From positions 1-52,488 of the forward strand of contig QHSR01000025.1 in NCBI GenBank assembly GCA_003221635.1: a stretch of 52,488 nt of DNA, written 5' to 3'. Of this stretch, positions 44,454 to 52,299 are shown one piece after another. The notes under the pieces were generated by a model. That model was not told the DNA's origin and searched no databases. It worked only from the letters and a program-made list of their open reading frames with translations. The stretch comes from Candidatus Rokuibacteriota bacterium. Lineage in GTDB: Bacteria > Methylomirabilota > Methylomirabilia > Rokubacteriales > CSP1-6. The first letter of the stretch is position 1; the number at the start of each line of letters is the position of its first letter. The position numbers and the translations under genes are program-made.

Positions 44454-44663
44454 TCAGCGGGACGCGCGCGTGACCAGCCGGCTTTCGCCACAGTCCGAGC
44501 AGACGCCGTACTCCCTGATGTGCGTTCCCGCTCGCCCTGTCTTCACCGCCGCCCGATACGCCGTGGAGGGGTCAATCCCGAGCGCACGGGCAAGGCATTC
44601 GTCGCAGAAGCGACGGGGGCCGTGCGTGATTAAAAACGCCGCGACTCGCTCTTTGGCAATCAT
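44454..44663 (-). CDS. Small protein with two CxxC pairs
   Basis: A 69-residue protein with Cys pairs at FCDECLARAL and VCSDCGESRLV, about 30 residues apart, around a helical segment (GIDPSTAYRAAVKTG). This is a pattern of small zinc-binding, often DNA-associated proteins in proteobacteria; I cannot name the family. It is on the opposite strand to the riboswitch gene. The stretch 44183-44453 between it and the GGDEF-like gene holds nothing I can support. Confidence 0.6.
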   Translation of the reverse strand: MIAKERVAAFLITHGPRRFCDECLARALGIDPSTAYRAAVKTGRAGTHIREYGVCSDCGESRLVTRASR

Positions 44664-44744
44664 CGTGACCCATTCCGGGAGCGGACAGACTCTGAAGGGA
44701 AGAAGTCAGCGCTGAGATCAGAGACCATCCAGCTCGAGGGGCCG

Positions 44745-44761
44745 GTGACACCCAGTGTCAC
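44745..44761. promoter_or_regulatory. Palindrome upstream of the sigma-54/riboswitch leader
   Basis: GTGACAC-CCA-GTGTCAC has 7-base arms. Its centre lies about 152 bases upstream of the predicted sigma-54 start at about 44905, near the distance of the inverted repeat at the other sigma-54 promoter, so it is a candidate activator site. Confidence 0.45.
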
Positions 44762-44826
44762 ATTCGACGTAAGCGTGCGCTTCTGGCATCGGTGGGACAT
44801 GCCGATCGGATCCAGGCAGCGCGCAA

Positions 44827-44851
44827 GTCCCTGCGATTTCCAGATTTTGAG
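44827..44851 (+). repeat. Conserved 25-bp block upstream of sigma-54 promoter, copy 1
   Basis: The block starts GTCCCTGC and ends TTTGAG. It is 23 of 25 identical to 52248-52272. In both places 27 bases separate it from the TGGCAC box. Confidence 0.6.
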
Positions 44852-44878
44852 TTGTGCCTGACCCGACCGATCGCTCCT

Positions 44879-44894
44879 TGGCACCCCGCGTGCA
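44879..44894 (+). promoter_or_regulatory. Sigma-54 (-24/-12) promoter upstream of the c-di-GMP riboswitch
   Basis: TGGCACCCCGCGTGCA has the GG and GC dinucleotides in the correct register. Transcription should begin near 44905, so the riboswitch lies within the first 100 bases of the leader. Confidence 0.8.
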
Positions 44895-44929
44895 AACCCT
44901 TAATTTGCTACAGGGAAGGCCCCTTCTCG

Positions 44930-45008
44930 ATAAAGGCAAACCCGCCGTGAGGTGGGGACGCAAAGCCACGGATCAAGCGAGTCGCTTGATCGCCGAGCTA
45001 CCGAAGGA
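44930..45008 (+). promoter_or_regulatory. c-di-GMP-I (GEMM) riboswitch
   Basis: All core parts are present in order. GGCAAACC is at 44935-44942. The P2 stem CCGCC/GGTGG is capped by a GTGA GNRA loop, and the conserved GGGACGCAAAGCC is at 44955-44967. P3 GATCAAGC/GCTTGATC encloses GAGTC, and the 3' segment GCCGAGCTACCG ends at 45003. A CCCCGA-GAACA-TCGGGG hairpin at 45024-45040 followed by TCTTCC may be the expression platform, and GGAGGG lies just before ATG 45065. It should sense cyclic di-GMP and control the large exported protein; whether it turns it on or off cannot be read with confidence. Confidence 0.93.
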
Positions 45009-45064
45009 AGGGAGACCGAAGCTCCCCGAGAACATCGGGGTCTTCCGCTCAACGGAGGGCCGCG

Positions 45065-47896
45065 ATGTTTTCTGGCGACCGCTCGCTCAGTCGCATCGGC
45101 CGCGTTCTTCTCTTCGCGTTTGTCGCCGCGATCCCCGGTCTCTGGCTCACCGCCAACGCCGCCTCGGCCTTTAGCGATGACCCCCTCGTGCCCCAGAGCA
45201 CGGTCGTCAAGACGGCGCACATCGTGGAGCTCCGGGCGGCCATCGATAGCCTCCGCGTCGCACGCGGGCTGGCGACCTTTGCGTGGACTGATCCCACCCT
45301 CGTGCCGGGCAGCACCCCCGTCACAGTCGTCCACTTGACCGAGCTCCGGACGGCGTTGAACCAGGCCTATCAGGCGGCGGGCTGGACTCTCCCCACCTAC
45401 ACCGATCCCACCCTTGTCGCCCGGCTCACCGTCATTAAGGCCATCCACCTCATTGAGCTCCGCACCGCCGCCACGGTGGCGAATGACACGACACCCCCCC
45501 TGATCTCGGGCGTGACCGCCTCCTCCATCACGTCGGCGGCCGCGACGATCGCCTGGGTCACGAACGAAGCGAGCGACTCGCAGGTCAACTACGGCCTCAC
45601 GACGGCCTACGGCAGTTCGACCCCAGTGACTGCGAGCCTCGTCACCTCTCACCTGGCGACCCTCAGCGGCCTGGCCGGGACCCAGCTCTATCACTTCCGC
45701 GTGCGCTCGCGCGATGCGGCCGGCAACCTCGCGACCTCACCGGACTTCACGTTCACGACGCTCGACGGGACGCCCCCCTCGGTCTCGTTCACCGCCCCCA
45801 CTGCCGGCGCGACCGTCGCGGGCACGGTCACCGTCGCCGCCACCTCGACCGACAACGTGGGCGTCATCGGCGTCCAGTTCAAACTCGACGGCGCCAACCT
45901 CGGCCCCGAAGATACGACTGCGCCCTACTCCATTTCTTGGAATACCAACGGGGCAACCAATGGCAGCCATACCCTCACGGCTGTGGCCCGGGATGCGGCG
46001 GGGAATCAAGCGATCTCTAGTGTGACCGTTACCGTTTCAAATGCCCCCCCACCGCCACCTCCCGCGGGCGGAATCGCAGCACGCTACCCCGGCGATGTCG
46101 GCATCGAGACCGACCCAGATGTAATCTTTGTCGAACAGTTCGAGGACGCCCTGCTCACCGATCTCTTCAATCGGTGGACGGATATCCTCAATGGTTCGGC
46201 GATGTCGTTCAGTTCCGATGTCCCGCCCGGCAGCCCCGGGGTGCGCTCTCTCAACATCCCCTGGGTAGGCGGCGGAGTCAGTAACGGCGGCCATCTCTAC
46301 AAACTGTTGATCCCCGGTGTCAACGACACGCTCTATGTCCGCTACTACATCAAATACCCCACCAGCGGGAAGTATCAGCACACTGGGATCTGGATAGGAG
46401 GGTATAACCCCCCGCTCGCCTGGCCGAACCCCCAGGCAGGCATCCAACCTACTGGGAGTGACAGGTTCTCGGCGTCAGGGGAACAGAACACTACGACGTC
46501 TCGCTTTGAGCATTACGACTATTGGATGAATATGCACCAATCGGTAGACGGCAATTACTGGGGGAACTTGCTCCTCAATGATCCCGACGTGCAGGCCCGA
46601 ACCGGTCAATGGATGTGCGTGGAGCAAATGGTCAAGCTCAATAATCCAGTGATCTCGTTTAACGGCGAGCATGCGCTCTGGCTTGACGGCGTTAAAGTCA
46701 GCCACCTGGGCCAAGGGTTCCCGAATGGCTCCTGGTTGGGAGGCATCTTCACCCAGGATCCCAGTGGCAGCCCCTTTGAAGGCTTCCGCTGGCGGAGCGA
46801 TGCCAACCTCAACCTCAACTGGATCTGGCTGCAGGTCTACGCGTCCGTTGATCCCGCCGGCTTCAGCTCAAGCATCAAGTTCGACCATGTCGTGGCTGCG
46901 AAGAGTTACATCGGGTGCCTCGCGTCGGGTACTCCCGACACCGCTCCTCCGGCAGGATCCATCACGGCCCCGGTCATTGGCGCGACCGTCTCGGGCACGA
47001 CCACCGTCTCGGCCAGCGCGACCGACAACGTGGGCGTCGCCGGCGTCCGCTTCAAGCTCGACGGCACCAACCTCGGCACCGAAGTTACGACTGCGCCCTA
47101 CTCCATTTCTTGGAATACCAGCGGCGTCGCCAATGGCAGCCATACGCTCACGGCCGTGGCCCGGGATGCCGCAGGGAATACCACGACCTCGAGTGGTGTG
47201 ACCGTCACCGTTTCGAACCTCGGTCCACCACCGTCCGGGTGGTCTCATGAACCAGCCGGGTTCGTGCAAGTGAGCAATCAACCTTGGGATGCCCTGTCAT
47301 CGTTGGGTTGGAATCATCTCAACCGAGGCTCTCTGAGCCGCATCGTCACTGATTCCACGGCTCCGGTATCCCCCGCCAACGTTCTCGAACATGTCTATCC
47401 GGCGGGTTTCCCCGGTGGCGTCGAGCCTGCAGTCGACTGGTACTCGCTGCCTTCCGGCTTTACCGAGGGATTCGTGGGTATGTGGTGGAAATCCAGTAAT
47501 CCCTGGCAGGGGCATCCTACCGGTGTCAACAAGATTTACTTCTTGCTCGGCGACACCGGCCACCTCATTCCGATCATGTACGGCCCGCCGGGTGGTCCGT
47601 ACGAGGTGCGGGTTGCCCCCGAATACGGCAACTGGAACTGGCTGACGCCGAATGTCAACCACGTTTCCGTCAGTCTTGGTTCGTGGCATAAGCTCGAGCT
47701 GTACTTCAAACAGACGGGAGGTACGGTTGCGGTCCGCTGGTGGATGGACGGAACGTTGCTCGGGGATTATACGAATGTGCCCTTCTCGAGTACCCTCCAA
47801 GAACTTCAAATTGCGCCGACCTGGGGAGGCCTAGGCGGGAGCAAGTCCGAGAACGATTATTACCGTTACGATCAGGTGTATTTCAGCCGGCCGTGA
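45065..47896 (+). CDS. Large exported multidomain protein (FN3/Ig-like and LamG/polysaccharide-lyase-like domains)
   Basis: A 943-residue protein with a signal peptide (about 12-35, IGRVLLFAFVAAIPGLWL). Three degenerate repeats with DPxLVxxxTVVKxxHIxELR lie at about 38-133. An FN3-like domain (about 140-237) and a bacterial Ig-like domain (238-325) follow, then a Pro linker and a beta-jellyroll-like domain (334-615; FVEQFEDALL, VRYYIKYPTSGKYQHTGIWI). A second Ig-like domain (623-715) and a second jellyroll-like domain (720-943; GFVGMWWKSSNPWQG, LIPIMYGPPGGPYEVRVAPE) end it. The two Ig units are nearly identical even in DNA. There is no anchor, so it is probably secreted, as a glycan-binding or adhesive protein. 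It is controlled by a sigma-54 promoter and a c-di-GMP riboswitch. G+C is lower than in the core region. Confidence 0.85.
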   Translation: MFSGDRSLSRIGRVLLFAFVAAIPGLWLTANAASAFSDDPLVPQSTVVKTAHIVELRAAIDSLRVARGLATFAWTDPTLVPGSTPVTVVHLTELRTALNQAYQAAGWTLPTYTDPTLVARLTVIKAIHLIELRTAATVANDTTPPLISGVTASSITSAAATIAWVTNEASDSQVNYGLTTAYGSSTPVTASLVTSHLATLSGLAGTQLYHFRVRSRDAAGNLATSPDFTFTTLDGTPPSVSFTAPTAGATVAGTVTVAATSTDNVGVIGVQFKLDGANLGPEDTTAPYSISWNTNGATNGSHTLTAVARDAAGNQAISSVTVTVSNAPPPPPPAGGIAARYPGDVGIETDPDVIFVEQFEDALLTDLFNRWTDILNGSAMSFSSDVPPGSPGVRSLNIPWVGGGVSNGGHLYKLLIPGVNDTLYVRYYIKYPTSGKYQHTGIWIGGYNPPLAWPNPQAGIQPTGSDRFSASGEQNTTTSRFEHYDYWMNMHQSVDGNYWGNLLLNDPDVQARTGQWMCVEQMVKLNNPVISFNGEHALWLDGVKVSHLGQGFPNGSWLGGIFTQDPSGSPFEGFRWRSDANLNLNWIWLQVYASVDPAGFSSSIKFDHVVAAKSYIGCLASGTPDTAPPAGSITAPVIGATVSGTTTVSASATDNVGVAGVRFKLDGTNLGTEVTTAPYSISWNTSGVANGSHTLTAVARDAAGNTTTSSGVTVTVSNLGPPPSGWSHEPAGFVQVSNQPWDALSSLGWNHLNRGSLSRIVTDSTAPVSPANVLEHVYPAGFPGGVEPAVDWYSLPSGFTEGFVGMWWKSSNPWQGHPTGVNKIYFLLGDTGHLIPIMYGPPGGPYEVRVAPEYGNWNWLTPNVNHVSVSLGSWHKLELYFKQTGGTVAVRWWMDGTLLGDYTNVPFSSTLQELQIAPTWGGLGGSKSENDYYRYDQVYFSRP

Positions 47897-48027
47897 CCGC
47901 GCCTCTGGGCGGTGAGACGACCTGAGGCTCGTGTCCGAACGACGCGGTACACTGATGCGCGATGCGACTATTGTCGCGGATGCGACCGCGCCCGCTGCTA
48001 CCGGGCGGAACCCTACGTCTCCCACGA

Positions 48028-49827
48028 ATGTCCTCGAGTTGGCGTCTCGCACTGGGGTTGCAGGTGGTGTTCCTGGCGGCGTGTTCAAGTGGAAGCTCTT
48101 CTCCCCCGTCGACAGGTTGGACGCATCAACCCGCTGGCTTTACCGTGTGGACTGACCGAGCCCTCGATGCCTTCACTGGCCGCGGGTGGGCTATCAACAA
48201 TGCGAATGAGCTCGCGACGATTGTCGCGGATCCGGCCGCGCCGCTTACGGCGCAGAATATCGGCCAATGGCGCTACCCTCTAGGGTTCCCCGGTGGGTCC
48301 GCTCCGGCGACGATGTATTACAGACTTCCCTCATTGTTCACCGAGGGGTTCGTCGGAGTCTGGTGGAAGCCCAGTAATCCCTGGCAGGGCCATTCCAGCA
48401 ACGTCAACAAGATCTATTTTCTCTTGGGTGGCGTGTGCGGGAACCTCATTCCCGTCATGTACGGCCCGCCAGGAGGCCCCTATCAGTTGCGTGTCGCTCC
48501 TGAATGGGGAAGCGACTGGAGCTGGCTCACGCCTAACGTCAATGCCATCTCCATTGCGTTAGGAGCCTGGCACAAGATCGAACTCTACTTCAAATACAAC
48601 ACTCCTGGGAAGGCGGACGGTGTCGTCCGTTGGTGGATGGACGGATCCTTGATCGGTGATTACGCGAATGTGTCGTTTCCCACCCGCGGCTGTTTTACCG
48701 AATTTCAATTTAGCCCGACATGGGGCGGTGTGGGCGACGTGAAAAGGCAGACGGATTACTTCTGGTTCGCCCATGTCTACATCAGTTATCCGTCCGCTGC
48801 GCCAACGACCCTGTTCCAGGAAGGCTTCGAAGATGCGAAACTGGCCACCCGCGGATGGTATGGCAACACGACGCCCTTGCTGTCGGCGGAGGAACACGTG
48901 GGCAGTGGTGTGCGTTCAATCGAATATAAATTCCTTACCGGCGCCACCACGCCGACGGCAGGATCGGCTCTGCGCAGAAAGTTTGCCGGAACCGACGCGG
49001 TTTACCTGAGTTATTACGTGAAGTACAGCGCGAATTGGGTGGGCTCACAGAAACTCTACCATCCACATGAATTTCATTTCCTGACGAATCTCAACGATGA
49101 GTGGTCTGGCCTGTCCGTCACCCGCCTGACGGTGTATGTCGAGCAGAACGGCGGCACGCCGCTACTCGCCATTCAAGATGGCGAGAATGTCGACCAGGCC
49201 AGGATTGGAGTGAACCTGGCCGCGGTGACTGAAAATCGCGGGGTGGCCGGGTGCAACGGGTCAAGCGATGGCTATCCAGACAGTTGCTATATCCACGGCG
49301 GCCAGCATGTAAACGAGAAGAAATGGTACGCGGGCGCGCGGTATTTTACCGAGACGCCCGGGCCCTTCTACAAGAACGACTGGCATTTCGTCGAAGCGTA
49401 CGTCAAGTTGAATACGATCTCGGGAGGGAAGGGCGTGAACGACGGGATCATTCAATACTGGTTGGATGGCCAGCCGGTCATCGATCGCCGGGACGTTCTG
49501 CTGCGCACGGGAGCCAACCCGACGATGCAGTTCAACCAGTTCGTCATCGCGCCCTATATCGGCGATGGCTCTCCGGTCACGCAGTCCATGTGGATCGACA
49601 ACCTTACCGTTGGGCGAGAACGCATGACGACCAAGACGACTTCTGGACGGCGTCAACCGCACGACCCTCCAGACTCGTCGGAGGGCCAGGCCCACGGGTT
49701 GTCGCCGACGCCGGCCGGGTTTACCGTGATGCCGAGTGGCGGGACGTTCGGACCCAGTGCTTCCGTCCGTAGCCAAGGAGTCCGAGGATCTCGATGGCCA
49801 TTCGCCATGGAAGAAAAGCCGGAATGA
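48028..49827 (+). CDS. Lipoprotein with two jellyroll-like domains paralogous to the upstream protein
   Basis: About 599 residues from ATG 48028, giving a lipoprotein signal (MSSSWRLALGLQVVFLAAC with an LAAC lipobox). The first domain (about 25-250) is a paralogue of the C-terminal domain of the preceding protein (GFVGVWWKPSNPWQG, LIPVMYGPPGGPYQLRVAPE). The second (about 260-535; LFQEGFEDAKLATRGWYG, WLDGQPVIDRRDV, MWIDNLTVGRER) resembles its first jellyroll domain. The last 65 residues look unlike the rest and overlap the convergent glycosyltransferase gene by 107 bases, so the natural end may have been lost. The frame is open upstream to 47962. Likely an outer-membrane or surface glycan-binding partner; enzymatic activity is unproven. 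Confidence 0.78.
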   Translation: MSSSWRLALGLQVVFLAACSSGSSSPPSTGWTHQPAGFTVWTDRALDAFTGRGWAINNANELATIVADPAAPLTAQNIGQWRYPLGFPGGSAPATMYYRLPSLFTEGFVGVWWKPSNPWQGHSSNVNKIYFLLGGVCGNLIPVMYGPPGGPYQLRVAPEWGSDWSWLTPNVNAISIALGAWHKIELYFKYNTPGKADGVVRWWMDGSLIGDYANVSFPTRGCFTEFQFSPTWGGVGDVKRQTDYFWFAHVYISYPSAAPTTLFQEGFEDAKLATRGWYGNTTPLLSAEEHVGSGVRSIEYKFLTGATTPTAGSALRRKFAGTDAVYLSYYVKYSANWVGSQKLYHPHEFHFLTNLNDEWSGLSVTRLTVYVEQNGGTPLLAIQDGENVDQARIGVNLAAVTENRGVAGCNGSSDGYPDSCYIHGGQHVNEKKWYAGARYFTETPGPFYKNDWHFVEAYVKLNTISGGKGVNDGIIQYWLDGQPVIDRRDVLLRTGANPTMQFNQFVIAPYIGDGSPVTQSMWIDNLTVGRERMTTKTTSGRRQPHDPPDSSEGQAHGLSPTPAGFTVMPSGGTFGPSASVRSQGVRGSRWPFAMEEKPE

Positions 49828-50926
49828 GGGCGATCCCGGCCAGGGCTCGTACCGGGGCTTCGGTACGCGCGACTCCCAGGAGAAAATAGGCCGCCAGGAG
49901 CCCTGTCAGACCAGTCGCCCAGGCGACGAGGAACTGCCCGGCATGCTGGCGCGACAAGAACCAACTCGTGACGACGCAGAGGAGCGCCAGCGTCGCCTGA
50001 GCCGAATAGGTCGGGGCCACGATGGTCAACGCCGCGTCCCAGAGGGACAGGCGTCGCCACCGCAGGCCGGCCTTGAAGAGCTCGCTGGCGCCCATGGCGG
50101 CCACGGCGTGCCGCCCACTGGCCCAGCGAAGACGCTGTGACGATGCCTGTCTGAAATCGCGCGACTCTTTGGCCAGCACCCGCGCCCGCGGGGTGAAGTG
50201 GACCGTCTCGCCATGGAGCAGCAGCGATACGGAAAACTCCCAATCCTCACCGATCGAAAAGGCGGTCCAGCCTTGGCGTTCGATGATTCGGCGGCTGAAG
50301 CACATACCCGTGCCGCCCAACATGGCTGGCAGCCCCAGCCGTTCTTTGCCGGTGTAGAAAAAGCCGTTGCGCAAAATGCTCGTCACGGCGATGACCCGAG
50401 TAAACGCGGTTTCCCACGGATTCGAAAGATAGTTGTATCCCTGCTGAACGTCGTGTCCTGAACAGAGGCCCTCGTCGAAGGCGTCGAGCAGATGCGAATC
50501 CACGACGGTATCGGCATCCGTGATCACCAGGGCGTCGAATTGCGTGCCGCTCCTTCGCAGCTCGTCGATTGCCCAAGCGATCGCTGCGCCCTTTCCGGGC
50601 TGACCACCTGTTCGCTCGAGACAATCTACCCCGCAGCGCCGGGCCAGCGTGGCTGTGCCATCATTGCATCGGTCGGCCACGACCACGATGCGGGTCCGGT
50701 CCCTGGGATACTCGACCTTGTCGAGGCTGCGGAGTGTCTCGGCGAGGCCGGATTCTTCGTTATGCGCGGGGATCAAGACCAGGAACCGGCTGCGCGCAGC
50801 GTGCAGCCCGGGAGTTCGCGGCCGCGCCGGTAGCAGGGCGGCGACAGCCAGCACCCATTGATACACCGCGAGCAGGGTGAGCACTAGCAGCGTGCTCGCA
50901 CACACCCAGCCGAGTATCGCCGTCAT
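49721..50926 (-). CDS. Family 2 glycosyltransferase, membrane (cellulose/hyaluronan-synthase-like)
   Basis: A 401-residue processive-type glycosyltransferase. An N-terminal membrane helix (ILGWVCASTLLVLTLLAVYQ) precedes the GT-A domain: FLVLIPAHNEESGLAETLRS, VITDADT (metal-binding DxD), GEDWEFSVSLL (acceptor-site ED) and SQRLRWASGRHAV (QxxRW-like). Three or four C-terminal helices follow (about 290-385). These marks fit a synthase that extends a beta-linked polysaccharide from a nucleotide sugar at the inner membrane. ATG 50926 is chosen; the frame is open to 50995. It is divergent from the YdcF-like gene and convergent with the lipoprotein. Confidence 0.88.
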   Translation of the reverse strand: MTAILGWVCASTLLVLTLLAVYQWVLAVAALLPARPRTPGLHAARSRFLVLIPAHNEESGLAETLRSLDKVEYPRDRTRIVVVADRCNDGTATLARRCGVDCLERTGGQPGKGAAIAWAIDELRRSGTQFDALVITDADTVVDSHLLDAFDEGLCSGHDVQQGYNYLSNPWETAFTRVIAVTSILRNGFFYTGKERLGLPAMLGGTGMCFSRRIIERQGWTAFSIGEDWEFSVSLLLHGETVHFTPRARVLAKESRDFRQASSQRLRWASGRHAVAAMGASELFKAGLRWRRLSLWDAALTIVAPTYSAQATLALLCVVTSWFLSRQHAGQFLVAWATGLTGLLAAYFLLGVARTEAPVRALAGIALIPAFLPWRMAIEILGLLGYGRKHWVRTSRHSASR

Positions 50927-51081
50927 GATGGCCGGATGCGGATCGCCGGACGGGCGATCGGGAAGGTCACAAGCGGCATCGAATCGCGCTGTCAAATGGC
51001 TTTTGGCCAGTTGGGAGGATGCGCCTCTTTGCGCAGATCCTCGGGCGCATCGAGCGACTCGCGGACGTTGAAGGTTCAGGC

Positions 51082-51699
51082 ATGAGATGGGACCGCGTTT
51101 GCCAACTATTCGGACTCGCCGGAGTCGCGTTCTTTCTCGTCACAGCCTTTAGCCCGCTGGCACATCTTTGGGACCTTTGGACGGCTGTCCGACCGCAGTT
51201 CGTGCCCTCCGACGCCATCGTGGTGCTCGCGCACGGCGTCTCGCCCTTCGGCATACTGTACCCTGAATCGGCCCTCCCGACCAACCGTGCAATCGCTCTC
51301 TACCAAGAAGGCCTCGCGCCGCTCCTGGTCTTCTTAGGCGGCGCCCCTGAGGGCGGCGGTACGCCAGAGGCCGAAGCTCGTGCTCAGTTGGCGCGTCTCC
51401 TGGGGATTCCGCCAGAAGCGATCCTCACCGAGACCAGGCCGCATACGACCCGAGACGAGGCCGCCCTCGTGAAGCTACTCCTGCAGTCGAGAGAAGTTCG
51501 GACGATTCTCCTGGTGAGCGACTCGGGGCATTTGATGCGAGCGCAACCCCTTTTCGAGCGCGCGGGTTTTGCCGTCCATCCAGCTCCCTCGGATGCGCTC
51601 TCCGATCCCGACGCGCCCGAGGATCGCCTGGCTCTGATGCGGGGGATCTTGAAGGAACTTCTCGCTCGGCTATATTACCGAGCCGCAGGCTACATATAA
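51082..51699 (+). CDS. YdcF/ElyC/SanA-family (DUF218) membrane protein
   Basis: A 205-residue protein with one N-terminal helix (LFGLAGVAFFLVTAFSPLA) and a DUF218 domain outside the membrane: SDAIVVLAHGV, TNRAIALYQEGLAPLLVFLG, AILTETRPHTTRDEAALV and TILLVSDSGHLMRAQPLFER. DUF218 proteins act in cell-envelope and exopolysaccharide metabolism and often sit in exosortase or EPS loci; the reaction here is unknown. ATG 51082 has GAAGG 7 bases upstream; the frame is open to 51019. Its position next to a polysaccharide synthase supports an envelope-glycan role. Confidence 0.85.
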   Translation: MRWDRVCQLFGLAGVAFFLVTAFSPLAHLWDLWTAVRPQFVPSDAIVVLAHGVSPFGILYPESALPTNRAIALYQEGLAPLLVFLGGAPEGGGTPEAEARAQLARLLGIPPEAILTETRPHTTRDEAALVKLLLQSREVRTILLVSDSGHLMRAQPLFERAGFAVHPAPSDALSDPDAPEDRLALMRGILKELLARLYYRAAGYI

Positions 51700-51717
51700 T
51701 CGCGTTGGAGGGTAAAC

Positions 51718-51951
51718 ATGAAGGCGATCCTCATCTTGGCTCTGCCGGGACTGACGTTCGTCGGCGCGTTCTTCTTCGGTGTCAGGAGGCTCCGGCTCTC
51801 GGGGCGCAGTCCCGGCGCAGCCATCGGCAAGACGCTCGAATCCGTGGGGACGACCTTAGTCTTCCTAGCCATAAATGTCGCGGTCGCCGTCATCATCCAT
51901 TTGGACGGTGCGCGGCTTAACGGGAATCTTTGTGTCAGTTTACATCGCTGA
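51718..51951 (+). CDS. Small membrane protein of unknown function
   Basis: A 77-residue protein with two hydrophobic helices (AILILALPGLTFVGAFFFGV and TTLVFLAINVAVAVIIHL) joined by a basic loop (RRLRLSGRSPGAAIGK). GGAGGG lies 5-6 bases before the ATG. It starts 18 bases after the YdcF-like gene and is probably cotranscribed, so it may be a small partner of that protein or of the glycosyltransferase. No family is recognised. Confidence 0.6.
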   Translation: MKAILILALPGLTFVGAFFFGVRRLRLSGRSPGAAIGKTLESVGTTLVFLAINVAVAVIIHLDGARLNGNLCVSLHR

Positions 51952-52141
51952 CGACGCGGTCTGGATCGGATTGTCTCTTCTCCAAGGCCTTACGTTCCAG
52001 TGGTGGCGCGCGGTATCGAGAAAACTCGGCTAGGGAACAGAAGTGGTCGCACCACCGATCGGCCGAGACCATGTCGGGCGCCTCGCCCCTCGCTTTGCAC
52101 CGAATGCAGGGCGCCGACAAGAGGCCAAATCCCAGAAACAT
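51935..52141 (-). CDS. Possible small Cys-containing protein
   Basis: A 68-residue frame with CIRCKARGEAPDMVSADRW and CDHFCSLAEF, suggesting two Cys pairs and a composition like a real small protein. It overlaps the end of the small membrane protein gene, has no Shine-Dalgarno and no clear promoter. It may be a chance frame or a remnant. The bases 52142-52299 hold no other gene I can support. Confidence 0.3.
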   Translation of the reverse strand: MFLGFGLLSAPCIRCKARGEAPDMVSADRWCDHFCSLAEFSRYRAPPLERKALEKRQSDPDRVVSDVN

Positions 52142-52247
52142 TCTGCGATTCTTGAAACGGCGATGTCAGAATAGTTACACTCACCGTCGAACGTGACGCA
52201 GCTGGTTACTCGCTGGACACGCTGATCGAATGCCACGTGGCCGCCCG

Positions 52248-52272
52248 GTCCCTGCAATTTCCAGAATTTGAG
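52248..52272 (+). repeat. Conserved 25-bp block upstream of sigma-54 promoter, copy 2
   Basis: It matches 44827-44851 at 23 of 25 positions and lies 27 bases before the TGGCAC box, the same spacing as in copy 1. Confidence 0.6.
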
Positions 52273-52299
52273 CGCTCTGAGCCGGTGCCGCCCGGGACC

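Noticed and set aside
44167-44715. Plus-strand frame opposite the small CxxC gene
   Set aside because: No domain, no start signal, and it runs antisense to the better-supported minus-strand gene.
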